This document shows positions 48,806-59,018 of a stretch of 64,000 nucleotides of DNA, piece after piece. Numbering within the stretch: the stretch's first letter is position 1; the number at the start of each line of letters is the position of its first letter. The position numbers and the translations under genes were made by a program. Under the pieces are notes generated by a model, which saw only the letters and a program-made list of their open reading frames with translations, was not told where the DNA came from and did not search any database. Source of the stretch: Pestalotiopsis fici W106-1 (lineage: Eukaryota; Ascomycota; Sordariomycetes; Amphisphaeriales; Sporocadaceae); the NCBI RefSeq assembly GCF_000516985.1, contig NW_006917102.1, positions 709,718-773,717 of the forward strand. Direction: 5' to 3'.

Positions 48806-50364
48806 ATGAAATTCGTTGCAACATCGCTCCTTTCCATCTTGGGCTTCGCAGTATTTTACTTATGTCGGCGCCAACGCCAAACAGCAGCTGCCATTCGAAG
48901 CCGTGGCTGCGAACCCGCGGTGACATACCGATCAAAAGAACCGTTTGCGGCACTTGATCTGCAAATGAAAATGTTTATGGATGTTCCGTCGCTTCCCAAT
49001 ATTCATACACAATATGGCAACACCTTCCAGTCTCGTGCATGGGTCACGTTGCCCGCAGTCTGTAATATTGCCGCAGAGAATATCAGAGCTATCAACACGT
49101 CAAGAGACTTTGGCGTCGAGCCCATAAGACTCCCTGCCATGAAGTACTTTTGCGGAGAGGGTTTTATCACGACTGATGGGGAAGTATGGAGCCGCTCGCG
49201 GAAACTGCTCAAGCCATCATTTGATTTCAACAACCTGAAGGATATTGATGTCCTTGAACAAGAAGTCAGCAGTATGATCAAGAATCTGCCTAGAAACGGG
49301 TCGACCGTCGATCTGCAGCCGCTTCTTTATGTCATGGTAGGCGGTCAACAAGCCTAGTATAGCCACTTGCTAACGGTGTATCATAGTTTCTCCATTCTGC
49401 GTTGCATTTTGTCCTAGGTGTACATCCGTCAGACCAGGGGACGAGCGCTCCTCTGACAGCAGGTGAATTTGTTCAAGACTTTCACAAAGCTCTCACCTAC
49501 AGCATGTTTCGAAGTTTCCTCGGACCATTTTGGGCTCTGGTTCCAAAGGACGCCTTTTACAAGACTTGCGCCCGCGCACATGGTTTCTTGGACCATTACA
49601 TAGATCAGGCACTCGCCAAACCCGAGTCGCTGAAGAGCAGATCTTTGATACAGAGTTTAGCCTCGCAGACTGATGACCGGACATTTATCTGAAGTTAGGT
49701 TATATAGGCTATGATGGCGGCACAAGACACAACATCCGAACTTCTCACCAATGCTCTTTTCCTCCTGGCTCGCCACCCGAAGCATTGGACCGAGCTTCGG
49801 GCCGAGTTTATCAATAAGCCCCAGAGTTACCTGACCGCTCAAAACCTGCTTCGGTGTTCAATTTTGGGAAATATACTTTGCGAGAGTAAGTGAATCCCTC
49901 ACTAGCCGACGTATCTGCTCCCACCGCTAAATTCTTTCTCCCCAGCCTTGCGTCTATATCCTGTATTTGCGCTCATGGGCCGTATTGCCTTGCGTGATAC
50001 CACACTTCCAACAGGAGGGGGCCCTAAACATGCCAGTCCCTTGTTTATACCAAAAGACTCGCTGGTCGTCATGTCTTATTACGCTCTTCATCGTGACCCT
50101 GACGTGTTTGGCCAGGACGTGGAAGCGTTTCGGCCCGAGCGCTGGGCTACCATTAGCCCGACGCAGTGGGAGTATGCAGCTTTCGGCGGTGGCAACCGAC
50201 GCTGCCTAGGGCAATCAAAGGCTATCATCGAGGCGTCGTATGTGCTTGCTCGGCTTTCACAGGCCATTGAAAAGCTAGGGAGTAGAGATGAGCGGCCATG
50301 GAAAGGTCAACTAAAACTGACTTGCAAAAGTGCAAACGGCTGTAGAGTAGCAGTCCATCGGTGA
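48806..50364 (+). pseudogene. Cytochrome P450 (CYP52/CYP63-like), interrupted by three stops
   Basis: A microsomal haem-thiolate monooxygenase family member, closest in style to alkane/fatty-acid hydroxylases. Coding segments are 48806-49336, 49387-49885 and 49946-50364, with introns of 50 and 60 nt (GTAGGC and GTAAGT donors). An N-terminal membrane anchor (FVATSLLSILGFAVFYLC) is followed by the catalytic domain. Visible are the I-helix (MMAAQDTTSELL), the ExxR motif ETLR formed across the last intron, PERW, and the haem loop FGGGNRRCLG. Just before the I-helix the open frame meets TGA (49690), TAG (49696) and TAG (49705), with no room for an intron. The gene as read is broken, although the rest is well conserved, which suggests recent loss or an assembly error. 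The ATG lies 17 bases after the end of the transposon. Confidence 0.85.
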
Positions 50365-50898
50365 AGCCCTACACAGATGCTGGAAGGTACGACTGACAGC
50401 CAAGGATGAATAAAGATTAGAGCTTTCAGGGCAACACAGGAAATTCTTCTTCTCCCAAGCACCAATAAATTTACTGTTCTTGTTTCTTGGAATCTTATTC
50501 CCCCGTTCCAATTCCTCGGTCATTCCAAAGAGTGCCTCTCGGTCTGTGGTACCTATCGGATAATGTTTATCCTCAACCTTGTGGAGAATAAGGTAGTGAA
50601 AGGCCGCTTTATGAGATGCAGTGAATACTGAGTGGCGAAGAATGAGTCCGGCAAGGTTGTAAAATCAGCTCATTTGACCGGAGCTGCGCCCAGGTGACTG
50701 AAGGTCTTCTAGTCCAGTTCTGTGCATATAAATAGGTGCTCCCCCATCAACCTCTGGCTGGACGTCTTTCATCCTGTTTACTACTACATCATCATCTTTG
50801 TGTGCCTAGTATCTACGCCTCACACCAAACTGCAATCACATATATGCCCACCCATTGACCAAATTTGGAGAGAGTCGACTTTCAGATCACCTTGATCT
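50365..50898. other. Intergenic region between the P450 and the 2EXR gene
   Basis: No gene. A CATATAAATAGG TATA-like box near 50725-50736 may serve the next gene on the plus strand. Confidence 0.45.
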
Positions 50899-51080
50899 AC
50901 TACAACATCTATCATTACAACATCTATCATTAACAACATCTATCATTACAACATCTATCATTACAGCATCTATCGTTACAACATCTATCATTACAACATC
51001 TATCATTACAACATCTATCATTACAACATCTATCATTACAGCATCTATCATCACAACATCTATCATCACAACACCTATCG
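50899..51080. repeat. 15-bp minisatellite
   Basis: About twelve head-to-tail copies of a 15-bp unit, ACAACATCTATCATT, with single-base variants (ACAGC, ATCGT, ATCAC) and one copy lengthened by two bases near 50932. The unit length keeps one frame open on each strand: TTSII repeats on plus and MIDVV repeats on minus. It lies immediately before the 2EXR reading frame, in its leader. Confidence 0.9.
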
Positions 51081-51115
51081 TTCATCAAGAAACGTGGTAC
51101 GAGGAAAGCGTCAAC

Positions 51116-52309
51116 ATGGTTTATCCGGATCAGGTCAATTCCATCAGGTGTCAGCAAGAATTATTTGCGTTGACATATTGCTGGTGGGATGTTCATCCAT
51201 CGAAAATACAAGCCAATCACGGAAGGATGGAAGCGGAAAGTACTGAATCCAGCTCCATGGTCGTATCACAAAAAGTCACCTGGTGGCATCCGCCTCGCGA
51301 GTTCCACAAATTCTCTAAGCTCCCAATGGAAATTCAATTCAAGATTTGGGATATTGATCGTTCTCCAGTCAGACATTACCTTTACGCGACGGGTGGGAAG
51401 GGACTGACGTTCTACGGTGCTTTTGATTGCGAGACCAAGAGCTTTTCGCCAGCACACCATACCTACTCCCAGAGCTCCGAGCACAGGGGTCACTTGGATC
51501 TCCAGATGGAGCAGATCCTCATCCCCGGAAAAGTGGATAGAACTCGTCCACCAGAGATGGCGGCGATGGGGTATGAAGTTATAGAGTTTGAAGTATTCAT
51601 GGGAAGGGTTACCACATATCGCCCCTCAGTGCATGGCGACGGCATCGTCAACGAGGCGGGACCCGGGTATGCTTGGGTAACGATGAAAGAAGACATCTTC
51701 ATCTTGGGATCCGGAGAAGAGAGCTCTGGAAAGCTGGCATGTCTTCAGAACCGGGACAGCAACAGTCAGGAGTCGTCATGCTTCGAAAGCAATCACTTGA
51801 CCACCAAGATTCGGAGATTGGGCATTCCCATAAGAAGAGGGTGCAGTTGGCCTATGTTCGACCTTGGACCTCAGTGGTGCGAGGCCGATATCCGCACTCT
51901 GAGCAAAATGACATCTCTCCAGGAAGTCCTGTTGATAATCCAATGTGACATTTGCCGGTGGCGTGGTCGGGACCTTGCTGATGAGTACGGCTTGATCTAC
52001 AACTTTGAGAAGTCTCTTTCGCGTTGCCATCACATACATTATGAGCAGTGCACCTGTTCCTCCGATTCCAATGACGTATTCCCGCCGCAACCTAGCGACT
52101 GCATATTTGCACAAAATCAACATGGGCGATACAAGGCCGAAATGACGGATCGCCTTGCCAAGGCAGGAATACCTCATGTCAAGGTCAACGTTGTGATTGA
52201 TGCTGAGTTAACGGCGGCACGACTATTGAATCAAGAACAGTACATCTCTCAGTACTACCCATCACCTGGAAGTTTATTAGTGGGAAATGGACGGTTATGG
52301 CCATGGTGA
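51116..52309 (+). CDS. 2EXR-domain protein
   Basis: A 397-residue single-exon protein, counted from the first in-frame ATG at 51116. The frame stays open upstream through the minisatellite to about 50855 but has no ATG there, so the repeat is probably leader sequence unless an upstream exon joins it. The segment FHKFSKLPMEIQFKIWDI (about residues 62-79), with PVRHYLYA after it, matches the 2EXR domain of filamentous fungi, an F-box-like region of unknown function. Further blocks typical of these proteins are WCEADIRTL, the hydrophobic LQEVLLIIQCDIC, and a C-terminal region with several Cys and His. Proteins of this family are numerous, variable and functionally uncharacterised. It ends tail-to-tail with the hydrolase, 18 bases apart. 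Confidence 0.75.
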   Translation: MVYPDQVNSIRCQQELFALTYCWWDVHPSKIQANHGRMEAESTESSSMVVSQKVTWWHPPREFHKFSKLPMEIQFKIWDIDRSPVRHYLYATGGKGLTFYGAFDCETKSFSPAHHTYSQSSEHRGHLDLQMEQILIPGKVDRTRPPEMAAMGYEVIEFEVFMGRVTTYRPSVHGDGIVNEAGPGYAWVTMKEDIFILGSGEESSGKLACLQNRDSNSQESSCFESNHLTTKIRRLGIPIRRGCSWPMFDLGPQWCEADIRTLSKMTSLQEVLLIIQCDICRWRGRDLADEYGLIYNFEKSLSRCHHIHYEQCTCSSDSNDVFPPQPSDCIFAQNQHGRYKAEMTDRLAKAGIPHVKVNVVIDAELTAARLLNQEQYISQYYPSPGSLLVGNGRLWPW

Positions 52310-52310
52310 T

Positions 52311-52341
52311 GATTTTCTATCGATTTTCTATCGATTTTCTC
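52311..52341. repeat. Triplicated 11-bp motif at a gene end
   Basis: GATTTTCTATC occurs twice head-to-tail, followed by a truncated third GATTTTCT. The stop codon of the minus-strand hydrolase lies inside the second copy, so copy number could alter its last residues. Confidence 0.7.
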
Positions 52342-53576
52342 CTACCTGATTGATGTCAGAGATATTTTGGAATATTCTCTCAGCTACACCAAATCTCAAA
52401 TCAAGTATGTTATCGTGCTCAGCCCTATCAACGACGTGGCTATGGAATTCGATTTTGTCGCCCCGGCCCTCGGAATTCCAGCATTGCCTGAACCACTCGG
52501 GACCACTAGAAGTTCCAATCATGTGATCCTGCTCGGAAAAGAAGGCATCCACCTCCAGTTTGACACTACCTTGCTGGTTGGACGACGAGGCAGACCCGGC
52601 ATCCATGTCTCCGGCCGCCAACATTGGGACGTACTTGTCCAAGTCTCCCCAAGGACCCCAAGCGTCAGCATCTGGACGCGGCCCCGCGCCACACTTTTTG
52701 AACAGGAGCGGGATCTCCTGACTCATGCCCTGCACGCTCTCGGCGTACGCGCGGTCAATGATGCGCGGCATCAAGGCGTCCTCGTACTCGACCATGTCGG
52801 CGTCGGCACCGGGCACGGGCGGGTGCTTTGCGGACCCCGCCGATGAGGAGACGCTCTGGAAGAGGTTTCCGCTGAACCCGACAACGGGTCCCACGGTGGA
52901 GTGGACGAATCTGGCAAGGCCGTCAAATTGCCTCATGACGGCGGCAGGTAGCGCCGTGGTCATCTTCATGGTCTGGACGCCCGAGTGGCTGGGGAGGATC
53001 CAGGGCGCGCAAAAGGCGACATAGGGACGTTCTGGATGGAGCAGATGGCGCAGGTGCAGCAGTGTGTGCAGGGCGTAGAGGGTGCCGGCGCTGTGACAGG
53101 CGATGGAGACGTGCGCAATGTCAAGATGGCGCAGAAGCGCCGGCACGATTTCTAACCAGGTCTCGAGGCGGTATTGGGAGTCCGCCTTGGTCGTGCCGCC
53201 AATTCCTGGCCGGTCGGGGTGGATGATGCGAACATGGTATTTTTTTGCGAGTTTGTCTTTGGCAGCATGGAGAAAACGGCTGGTATATGGATAAGCGTCA
53301 CCACAGAAATAACAAGATAATTGTCAGCGCCTACGTGCACATCAACGGACCGCAGAATAGAAGAACATGTTCTCTTTCGGGTTGATCCGGATTGCGATAA
53401 CCAAAATCGCTGTATGTGACTGTCAGAGGCTCACTGCGATTGGGTCCGGGTGGTATCGTGAACGACTGGGAGAAGCGCGGGTCGTCCAGGTAGACCTTTG
53501 GATCTGCGACGCTGTGCTGTTCTTGGCTGGAATTCTGGGACGTCTCCGCCCGGCCGGGCGTCGGAGACACTGACAT
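52328..53576 (-). CDS. Alpha/beta hydrolase
   Basis: Minus-strand exons are 53335-53576 and 52328-53279, joined over a 55-nt intron (donor GTAGGC), giving 397 residues. The start is the second possible initiator of the frame, the ATG at 53576; the upstream codon is GTG. The fold shows VTYSDFGYRNP, then LLFCGPL, HPDRPGIGGTTK (oxyanion region), and the nucleophile elbow IACHSAGTLYAL, where Cys replaces the first Gly of GxSxG. Acid and base are probably the Asp/Glu near FFSEQDHMIG and the His of DRAEHDNIL. The substrate is unknown: an ester, lactone or epoxide of the cluster's compound is possible. It is divergent from the hydroxyproline dehydratase, sharing a 596-bp promoter. Confidence 0.85.
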
Positions 53577-54172
53577 GTTGCGAATCACGGCCTCTGCGGG
53601 TATTTGTTGCGATATATTTCAGACTGTGATATGGCGCGAAAACATTCTATACGATAATGATAGTCAATCAGGCAATGTCTTGTGTTGTCGATTGCTCAGC
53701 TCCATCCCAATCCATTGTTGCCCTTGATTATGTCGGTGCCTGGAATCGACGGGCGAAGGAGCTAGCGTCTCTTCCGAGTTTCCAGGGCAAATGTCTCATG
53801 GACCAAGAAGGCATCTCGTCATATCTTGTACAGTTTCCGCCCCATATATGTTTCAAAAGAAATCAATAATAGAATAAGAAAAAGAGAAAGAAAGTCTATT
53901 CAAATATACCGGGGGCTATATAGGCTAGCAGGTTCATTAATGGCGTGCTCCTTGACCCCTTGGCGAGATGCGGATGTTATCGTAGGCGCTATCAATAGCG
54001 ACGGGAGAGCGTCCCGCCCTCACAAGTGCCCGCTATTCATTTAAGACGCAACAGTCCGCCGGGCTCTTCAACCAACAGCGTTCAAAGTCACGATTACAAA
54101 TGAGTCTGAGAGCGCAAGTGCTTTGAGGTTATTTACTCGAGTCTACTCTTCTTTGGCTAGACCAATTGCAAC
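53577..54172. other. Divergent promoter, hydrolase and hydroxyproline dehydratase
   Basis: The two genes start from opposite sides of this 596-bp segment. It contains an A/G-rich tract near 53865-53895 and a perfect palindrome at 54002-54016. No gene in it. Confidence 0.6.
54002..54016. promoter_or_regulatory. CGG-N9-CCG palindrome, candidate Zn2Cys6 site
   Basis: CGGGA-GAGCG-TCCCG, five-base perfect arms around a 5-bp centre, giving inverted CGG triplets. It lies in the middle of a divergent promoter of the cluster that also encodes a Zn2Cys6 regulator. Binding is inferred, not shown. Confidence 0.5.
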
Positions 54173-55381
54173 ATGGATCCCTCAGCCATGTTACCGCCTG
54201 GCCTCCCGCTGATCCACTGCGTCGAGATGCACACGAGCGGCGAGCCAACCCGCATCATCTATAATGGGTTCCCCAAGCTGACGGGCACATTGCTGGAGCA
54301 GCGAGCGCAGGCGCAAAAGGAATATAGCCATCTCCGTCGGAGAATCATGCTGGAGCCTCGAGGCCACGACGATATGTACGGCGCCATCTTGTGTCGCGAT
54401 ACCGAACTCACTCAGTCTGGCGAGGCCGACATGGGCGTGCTCTTTATGCACAATGAAGGTTTCAGCACCATGTGTGGCCACGCAACTATTGCCTTGGGGC
54501 GCTTCATCGTGGACAACCAGTTCAATACCGAAATCTTGCCATCAGAAAGGAGCCTCAGATATGATGCCGAGACCAAGACAACGCTCGTCCGCCTACATGC
54601 TCCGTGTGGCATGGTGGAGATCCAGGTACCATCACTGGGAGAGGGTCAGCGAGCCGACACAACAAGGCTCGTATCATTCACATCGGTCAAGTCGTTTGCA
54701 ACGGGGTTGAATATCACCATTGAAATTAGCCCCGAATTTCGCTGGCCTCAGCTGGGCCAACGTACGAGCGTTACTGCCGACTTTAGTTATGGCGGCGCCT
54801 TTTATTGTTTGATTACACCCGAAGAACTGGGCTTCCCCGCCGGCCTCGCGGAGCCCAACAAGTCGCAAATGGGATTCGCAACGACCATGCTCAAGGCTGC
54901 AGCAAACTCGCGGCCTGAACTCCGAAAATATTTTCAACACCCTGACGCGACAGAGCTGGGGTTCTTGTACTCAATCATGTTGGTTGAGAGAATTGGCGCG
55001 TCCTCTGATGACGCGCAAAATTCTGTAGGTGAAGAGACGGGACTCTGCTTCTTTGCCAATCAACAGATTGATCGATCCCCAACAGGAGGGGCTGTAGCGG
55101 CGCGTGTAGCCCTGGCACACGCTCAAGGTCATCGCAATACTGGAGAAAGGTGGCGATACCAATCCCTCTTGTCGCGACATCATGGAGGTCTTGGGTCATT
55201 CGCAGGGACTATTATCGATAAAGGACATCTGCCAGCCAAAGATGATGGAAAAGAGCCCATTTCATTTGTTCGTGTCAAGGTTGAGGGTAGTGCGCACTAT
55301 TCTGGGTATCATGCCTTTGTGAGCGAGGACGAAGATGTAATTGGCAGGAATGGGTTCTCGTTGATTGACATGGGGCTCTAG
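54173..55381 (+). CDS. Trans-3-hydroxy-L-proline dehydratase (proline racemase family)
   Basis: A single-exon gene of 402 residues, somewhat longer than the usual 340-370. Family features are the N-terminal HCVEMHTSGEPTRII, the first active-site box GFSTMCGHATIALGRF with the catalytic Cys101, and the second box FANQQIDRSPTGGAVAARVA. In racemases and 4-hydroxyproline epimerases the second box has Cys; here residue 304 is Thr. That exchange is the known hallmark of trans-3-hydroxy-L-proline dehydratases, which form pyrroline-2-carboxylate. An insertion around residues 40-60 (EQRAQAQKEYSHLRRR) is also seen in dehydratases. The predicted role is catabolism of 3-hydroxyproline or a related cyclic imino acid. 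It ends 149 bases from the end of the convergent regulator gene. Confidence 0.88.
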   Translation: MDPSAMLPPGLPLIHCVEMHTSGEPTRIIYNGFPKLTGTLLEQRAQAQKEYSHLRRRIMLEPRGHDDMYGAILCRDTELTQSGEADMGVLFMHNEGFSTMCGHATIALGRFIVDNQFNTEILPSERSLRYDAETKTTLVRLHAPCGMVEIQVPSLGEGQRADTTRLVSFTSVKSFATGLNITIEISPEFRWPQLGQRTSVTADFSYGGAFYCLITPEELGFPAGLAEPNKSQMGFATTMLKAAANSRPELRKYFQHPDATELGFLYSIMLVERIGASSDDAQNSVGEETGLCFFANQQIDRSPTGGAVAARVALAHAQGHRNTGERWRYQSLLSRHHGGLGSFAGTIIDKGHLPAKDDGKEPISFVRVKVEGSAHYSGYHAFVSEDEDVIGRNGFSLIDMGL

Positions 55382-55530
55382 GCTGCTAACGCCACCCCTG
55401 TGATTGATGCGTGAATGCGCCTCTTCAAATGACTCGGGCCATGAGCAGCCCATGGTTCTGCAAGGCCAACCCAGGCCTTTTGAGCTTTTCAATTGATACC
55501 TCGTCCCACATCGGCTTGGGTGAGACGTGG

Positions 55531-58023
55531 TCAATTCGCCGGGAAAATACTGGTCTCATCGGCTGTGGACCATGGCCAATATGTCGGTGATAGAAACTCA
55601 ATTCCTGTCACAGTTTCACTGGCATCCAGCTGCTCTGCGATCGATAGCATGTTGGTCGCAGATAGCCCAACCTCTGCATCAGACATGCTAGTTTCGGCAT
55701 CGAGCGTCTGGTCAATAACGGCCGAGGCGTTACCTCGGTCGGCTCCTGGCGTTGTAGCATTTTCGGCCGACAGCGGCGAAAGGAGGCTCTTCAGGTGATC
55801 TAGCTCGTGTTTTCGCAACTGAGCAGGAATGCTCCCTCTGCGAATCAGATATTCAAAGATTGTGTGAATAGCCGCCTCATGGTCCAAGTCTGGGATCATT
55901 GAAGGAATGATGACGGCCGCAATTGTGAGAACAAATGCAGCTGAGAAAGCGTGTTCAAGGTCAAAGAAGAAGAAACTGCCTAAACCATCACGGAACATCA
56001 GTAATCTGAAGTTGACACGGCTAATGGGAGCAGAAAGCACCTAGCAGATGATGTTCGTGAAGAGTAGTCAGGGTGCATATTATATGCGAGGCCGATTGAA
56101 TACACGTTTCGAGCATCTTTTTAATTGGACCGGAGAACTGCTTTTGAGTATCTGCTGCCGCGGCTGACCGCGTCAAATACCAACTCAATAGTTGAAGCAC
56201 CAAGGGGCGAATGGCGAGAACCACGCACTATGTTCATTAGCCGGGAGCTGAGTTTCCCAGGGGGCCTACTAGTGAACAGTCATACATGGTGGTAAAGCAA
56301 TATGAGACGATTGGCAACGCCAGAGACGGATGATAAAGTCCCCCAACGATTTGCCTCAACGACGCCCTTGATCTCTTGCGCAATACTAGCCATATTCCGC
56401 AGTACGACCTGCACCATTTTGAGGTACTCTGCTTTGACACTATAAACAGCTACGGGATGCAAGTCAGATCAGAGGTGTCAAATTCTGTGGGAGCGGGAAG
56501 TCGCTTTGGAAGTCTCTTACAATTGATTACCTGTGCAGTCATCTTGGAGAGCTGCACATTGATGCTAAAGATGACACAGCGCTGAGACCCGTCGATTTCT
56601 GAGGGTAGGCGGCTGGTTATTTCTACATCTTGGATCGAGCATGGAGCACCTATCATGGACGAAAGTTGTCGGTCAAGAACGTATACTGTCCACCATACGT
56701 TGCGGCATCGCTGAGCAGATTCTTGGTCCATGACGGTAGGAGGCATATCTCGATGAAGATCTTCAATGATGGAAAGGCTTAGCGCTTGATGGATCTGTTA
56801 GAAAACGTTAGAAAGTTCATGCTCTGACTTAGCAGGATCGAGTCATTACATAGCCATATGCAGCATTTTGCATGTCGACAGACATCAGGTACACTGCAAC
56901 CATGCAAAGAACTTCGATGGCGAGAAGCGGTTCTCGCGTCAGGCTCACGTAGTCTGGCATAATGGACATGGCTTTTTGAAAGTAAACTGAGCCTGGTGGC
57001 GTGCCAGGAATTCTGAGTGTGGAGATGAAGCCTTTACTCAAAGCCACCAAGAGTAGATATTGAGCGAACCACAGTCTCGATGATCGAGCCTTGGATAGAC
57101 CAAGTTGGTGAAACTCGTGCAGGTTCTTGACAAAATCGTCCTCGTCAAATAGACGGAGTAGTTGACATGCATGAAACTTGACGGTATTCACAAGGTAGAG
57201 GGAGTAGTCGAGCGAAGGCAGATCCCCAAGATCAGGTAAATGGTCTGTAGCAATGATTGGCCATGTAAGCTTATAGGTGCTGTTTTCAGTATTGACAGGC
57301 GAATCCACAGTGCAGACGTCAGGGAAGTGATGCCTCAGCAAGGAGAAGACACGCGTGCTGTAAGACGCTGATGATGATGGACCCATGAAACCTTTCACAA
57401 GTTGGTCAGCGAATGAACACACATCCGCCAAACATGAGGACTTACGGAATCTCCCGCTTCCATCTCTGACATATGAAGAAGTTGCAGAAACCAATGGATT
57501 CGATGAAACATCTGCGCTGGAGCGACTGGGCGACGAACCCGGAGTTGGAGACGGCCGCAGGCGGGACTGCCTTGCTGATTGGCCATTCTCTGGACCTGTT
57601 TGCGAATCTACTGCTATATTAATCAATCGCCATTCTGTAAAGTAAAATTCATACAGACGTGCCGTAGAAGACAGCCAGCGACAGAACCCGGTGGATTGCA
57701 GGACGTGATGTACTAGGTATGTACCTTTATCTCCTGCTTGCTGCTCCAACTGCTGTAAATATCGTACCGAGACCGCAATCTTGCGATCATCATCAAAGTG
57801 GCAAGCAATCTTGCGCTTGTGACAGTTTCCACATGGCTGCTTGCCTGAGCATCTTATCTTGCGCTTTCGACAATAATTGCACCTATGTTTGCGTTTAGTT
57901 GAGGTTTTAAGCAGCGGCCCTGAGTGCCAGTCAACCACATGCCGCCAACCAGCGACTACAACGATGGACTTACGCGTTTGAAACCCTTCTCTGGCTTGCA
58001 GGAGACTCTGGGGATTGCTGCAT
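55531..58023 (-). CDS. Zn2Cys6 transcription factor of the cluster
   Basis: Eight minus-strand exons: 57974-58023, 57725-57882, 57446-57610, 56850-57391, 56521-56794, 56286-56449, 56041-56227 and 55531-55979; 662 residues with every junction in phase. The start ATG at 58023 gives MQQSPESPASQRRVSNA, spliced directly into the zinc cluster CNYCRKRKIRCSGKQPC-GNC-HKRKIAC (spacing C2-C6-C5-C2-C6-C), followed by a short coiled linker. The fungal-specific regulatory domain (from about residue 125) shows GRFRFMGPSSSASYSTRV, NVWWTVYVLDRQLSSMIG, CVVLAIRPLV and FDLEHAFSAAFVLTIA. Introns 2 and 3 (114 and 54 nt) are multiples of three without stops; I removed them because their ends match the consensus and restore family spacing. 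It probably controls the neighbouring genes. Confidence 0.88.
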
Positions 58024-59018
58024 GGTATATGAGCCGAGCGCAAAGACTGCGCAGAGCTCGACGTGTTGGAATCTGCGTGGACGTCTAAGCTCCTACATTT
58101 GAGATGGATTTCATGAAGCTCCGGAGGGATGCTACTTGCTAGCAGCCCCCTGTAAAGTCACGTGTGATCCCACTGCAGCGATGCCAGTTCAGCGGTCTCT
58201 AGCGCCTTTCTTCTACTATGGTAGGCGCTACAACGCATGCAATGCACCTAGGTACTGTTTAGCATTTGTGTATTCGCCAGGATCAGCTCTATTTTGTTTT
58301 TCACGAGACCCGACATGGGGATCAATAGAATAAGCGCAAGAAAAATAAAAATAAAAATAAGAACTCAATTTTTCTCTTGCTTTTTATCATTCTCTCTCTT
58401 CAAAGGCTTTACTGCTTGGTTTAGCCAAAGTTGAAGTGGAAACATGCGAACGCTTATTATATTGGGCAGAATCCCACAAGTGTCGACTGGATTCTATATG
58501 ATCTTCTCACCGTGTCATCTTCCAAATTCTCACTACTCGAGAGGCTCCGGAGGCGCGATTGCCAAAGTCCATCAATATCACTGGTCCTGATCAGGAACAA
58601 GCTCCTTCACGCCGCAAGGCTTGGAAAACAATCATCTGCACTCAAATATTGACTGAACAGTCGGGGCACTATCAAACCACGAGGCACAGGGATGGGCACT
58701 TGAACTAGTGGGCGAATACCCTGAACAAAACAGCGACTTTGGGCCACTTAGCGCCAAGCACGACATCGTCTATACTTGATCTGGAAGCATTTGAGATGAC
58801 GTGACGAGTAACGCCAGCGACGGATGGGCTTCCGTCCCGTTTCCTATCAAGCGGCTCGCCAATCCGCCCTCTGTTCCTGGCACCCATTTCGTTGAAAATG
58901 ATTGTCTTGAAATAAGCCCGGGAGCCACAATGGGAAAGCCAGTCTTCTTCAGTTTGTCTGTAGGGCTGTTTTGTCGTACGCCTCAGCCTTTGCACCAGCA
59001 ATATTCAATAGGGACACG
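58024..59018. other. Divergent promoter, regulator and MFS permease
   Basis: About 1 kb between the two start codons. A-rich tract at 58338-58362. CTCCGGAG occurs near 58116 and 58547, and a CGG palindrome lies at 58820-58835. No gene seen. Confidence 0.55.
58820..58835. promoter_or_regulatory. CGG-N8-CCG palindrome, candidate Zn2Cys6 site
   Basis: ACGGA-TGGGCT-TCCGT, perfect five-base arms with inverted CGG triplets, about 185 bp before the MFS start codon. Spacing differs by one from the site at 54002, so the same factor may not bind both. Confidence 0.45.

Noticed and set aside
50887..51069. Minus-strand MIDVV-repeat protein
   Set aside because: Pure translation of the 15-bp minisatellite with nothing conserved beyond it.
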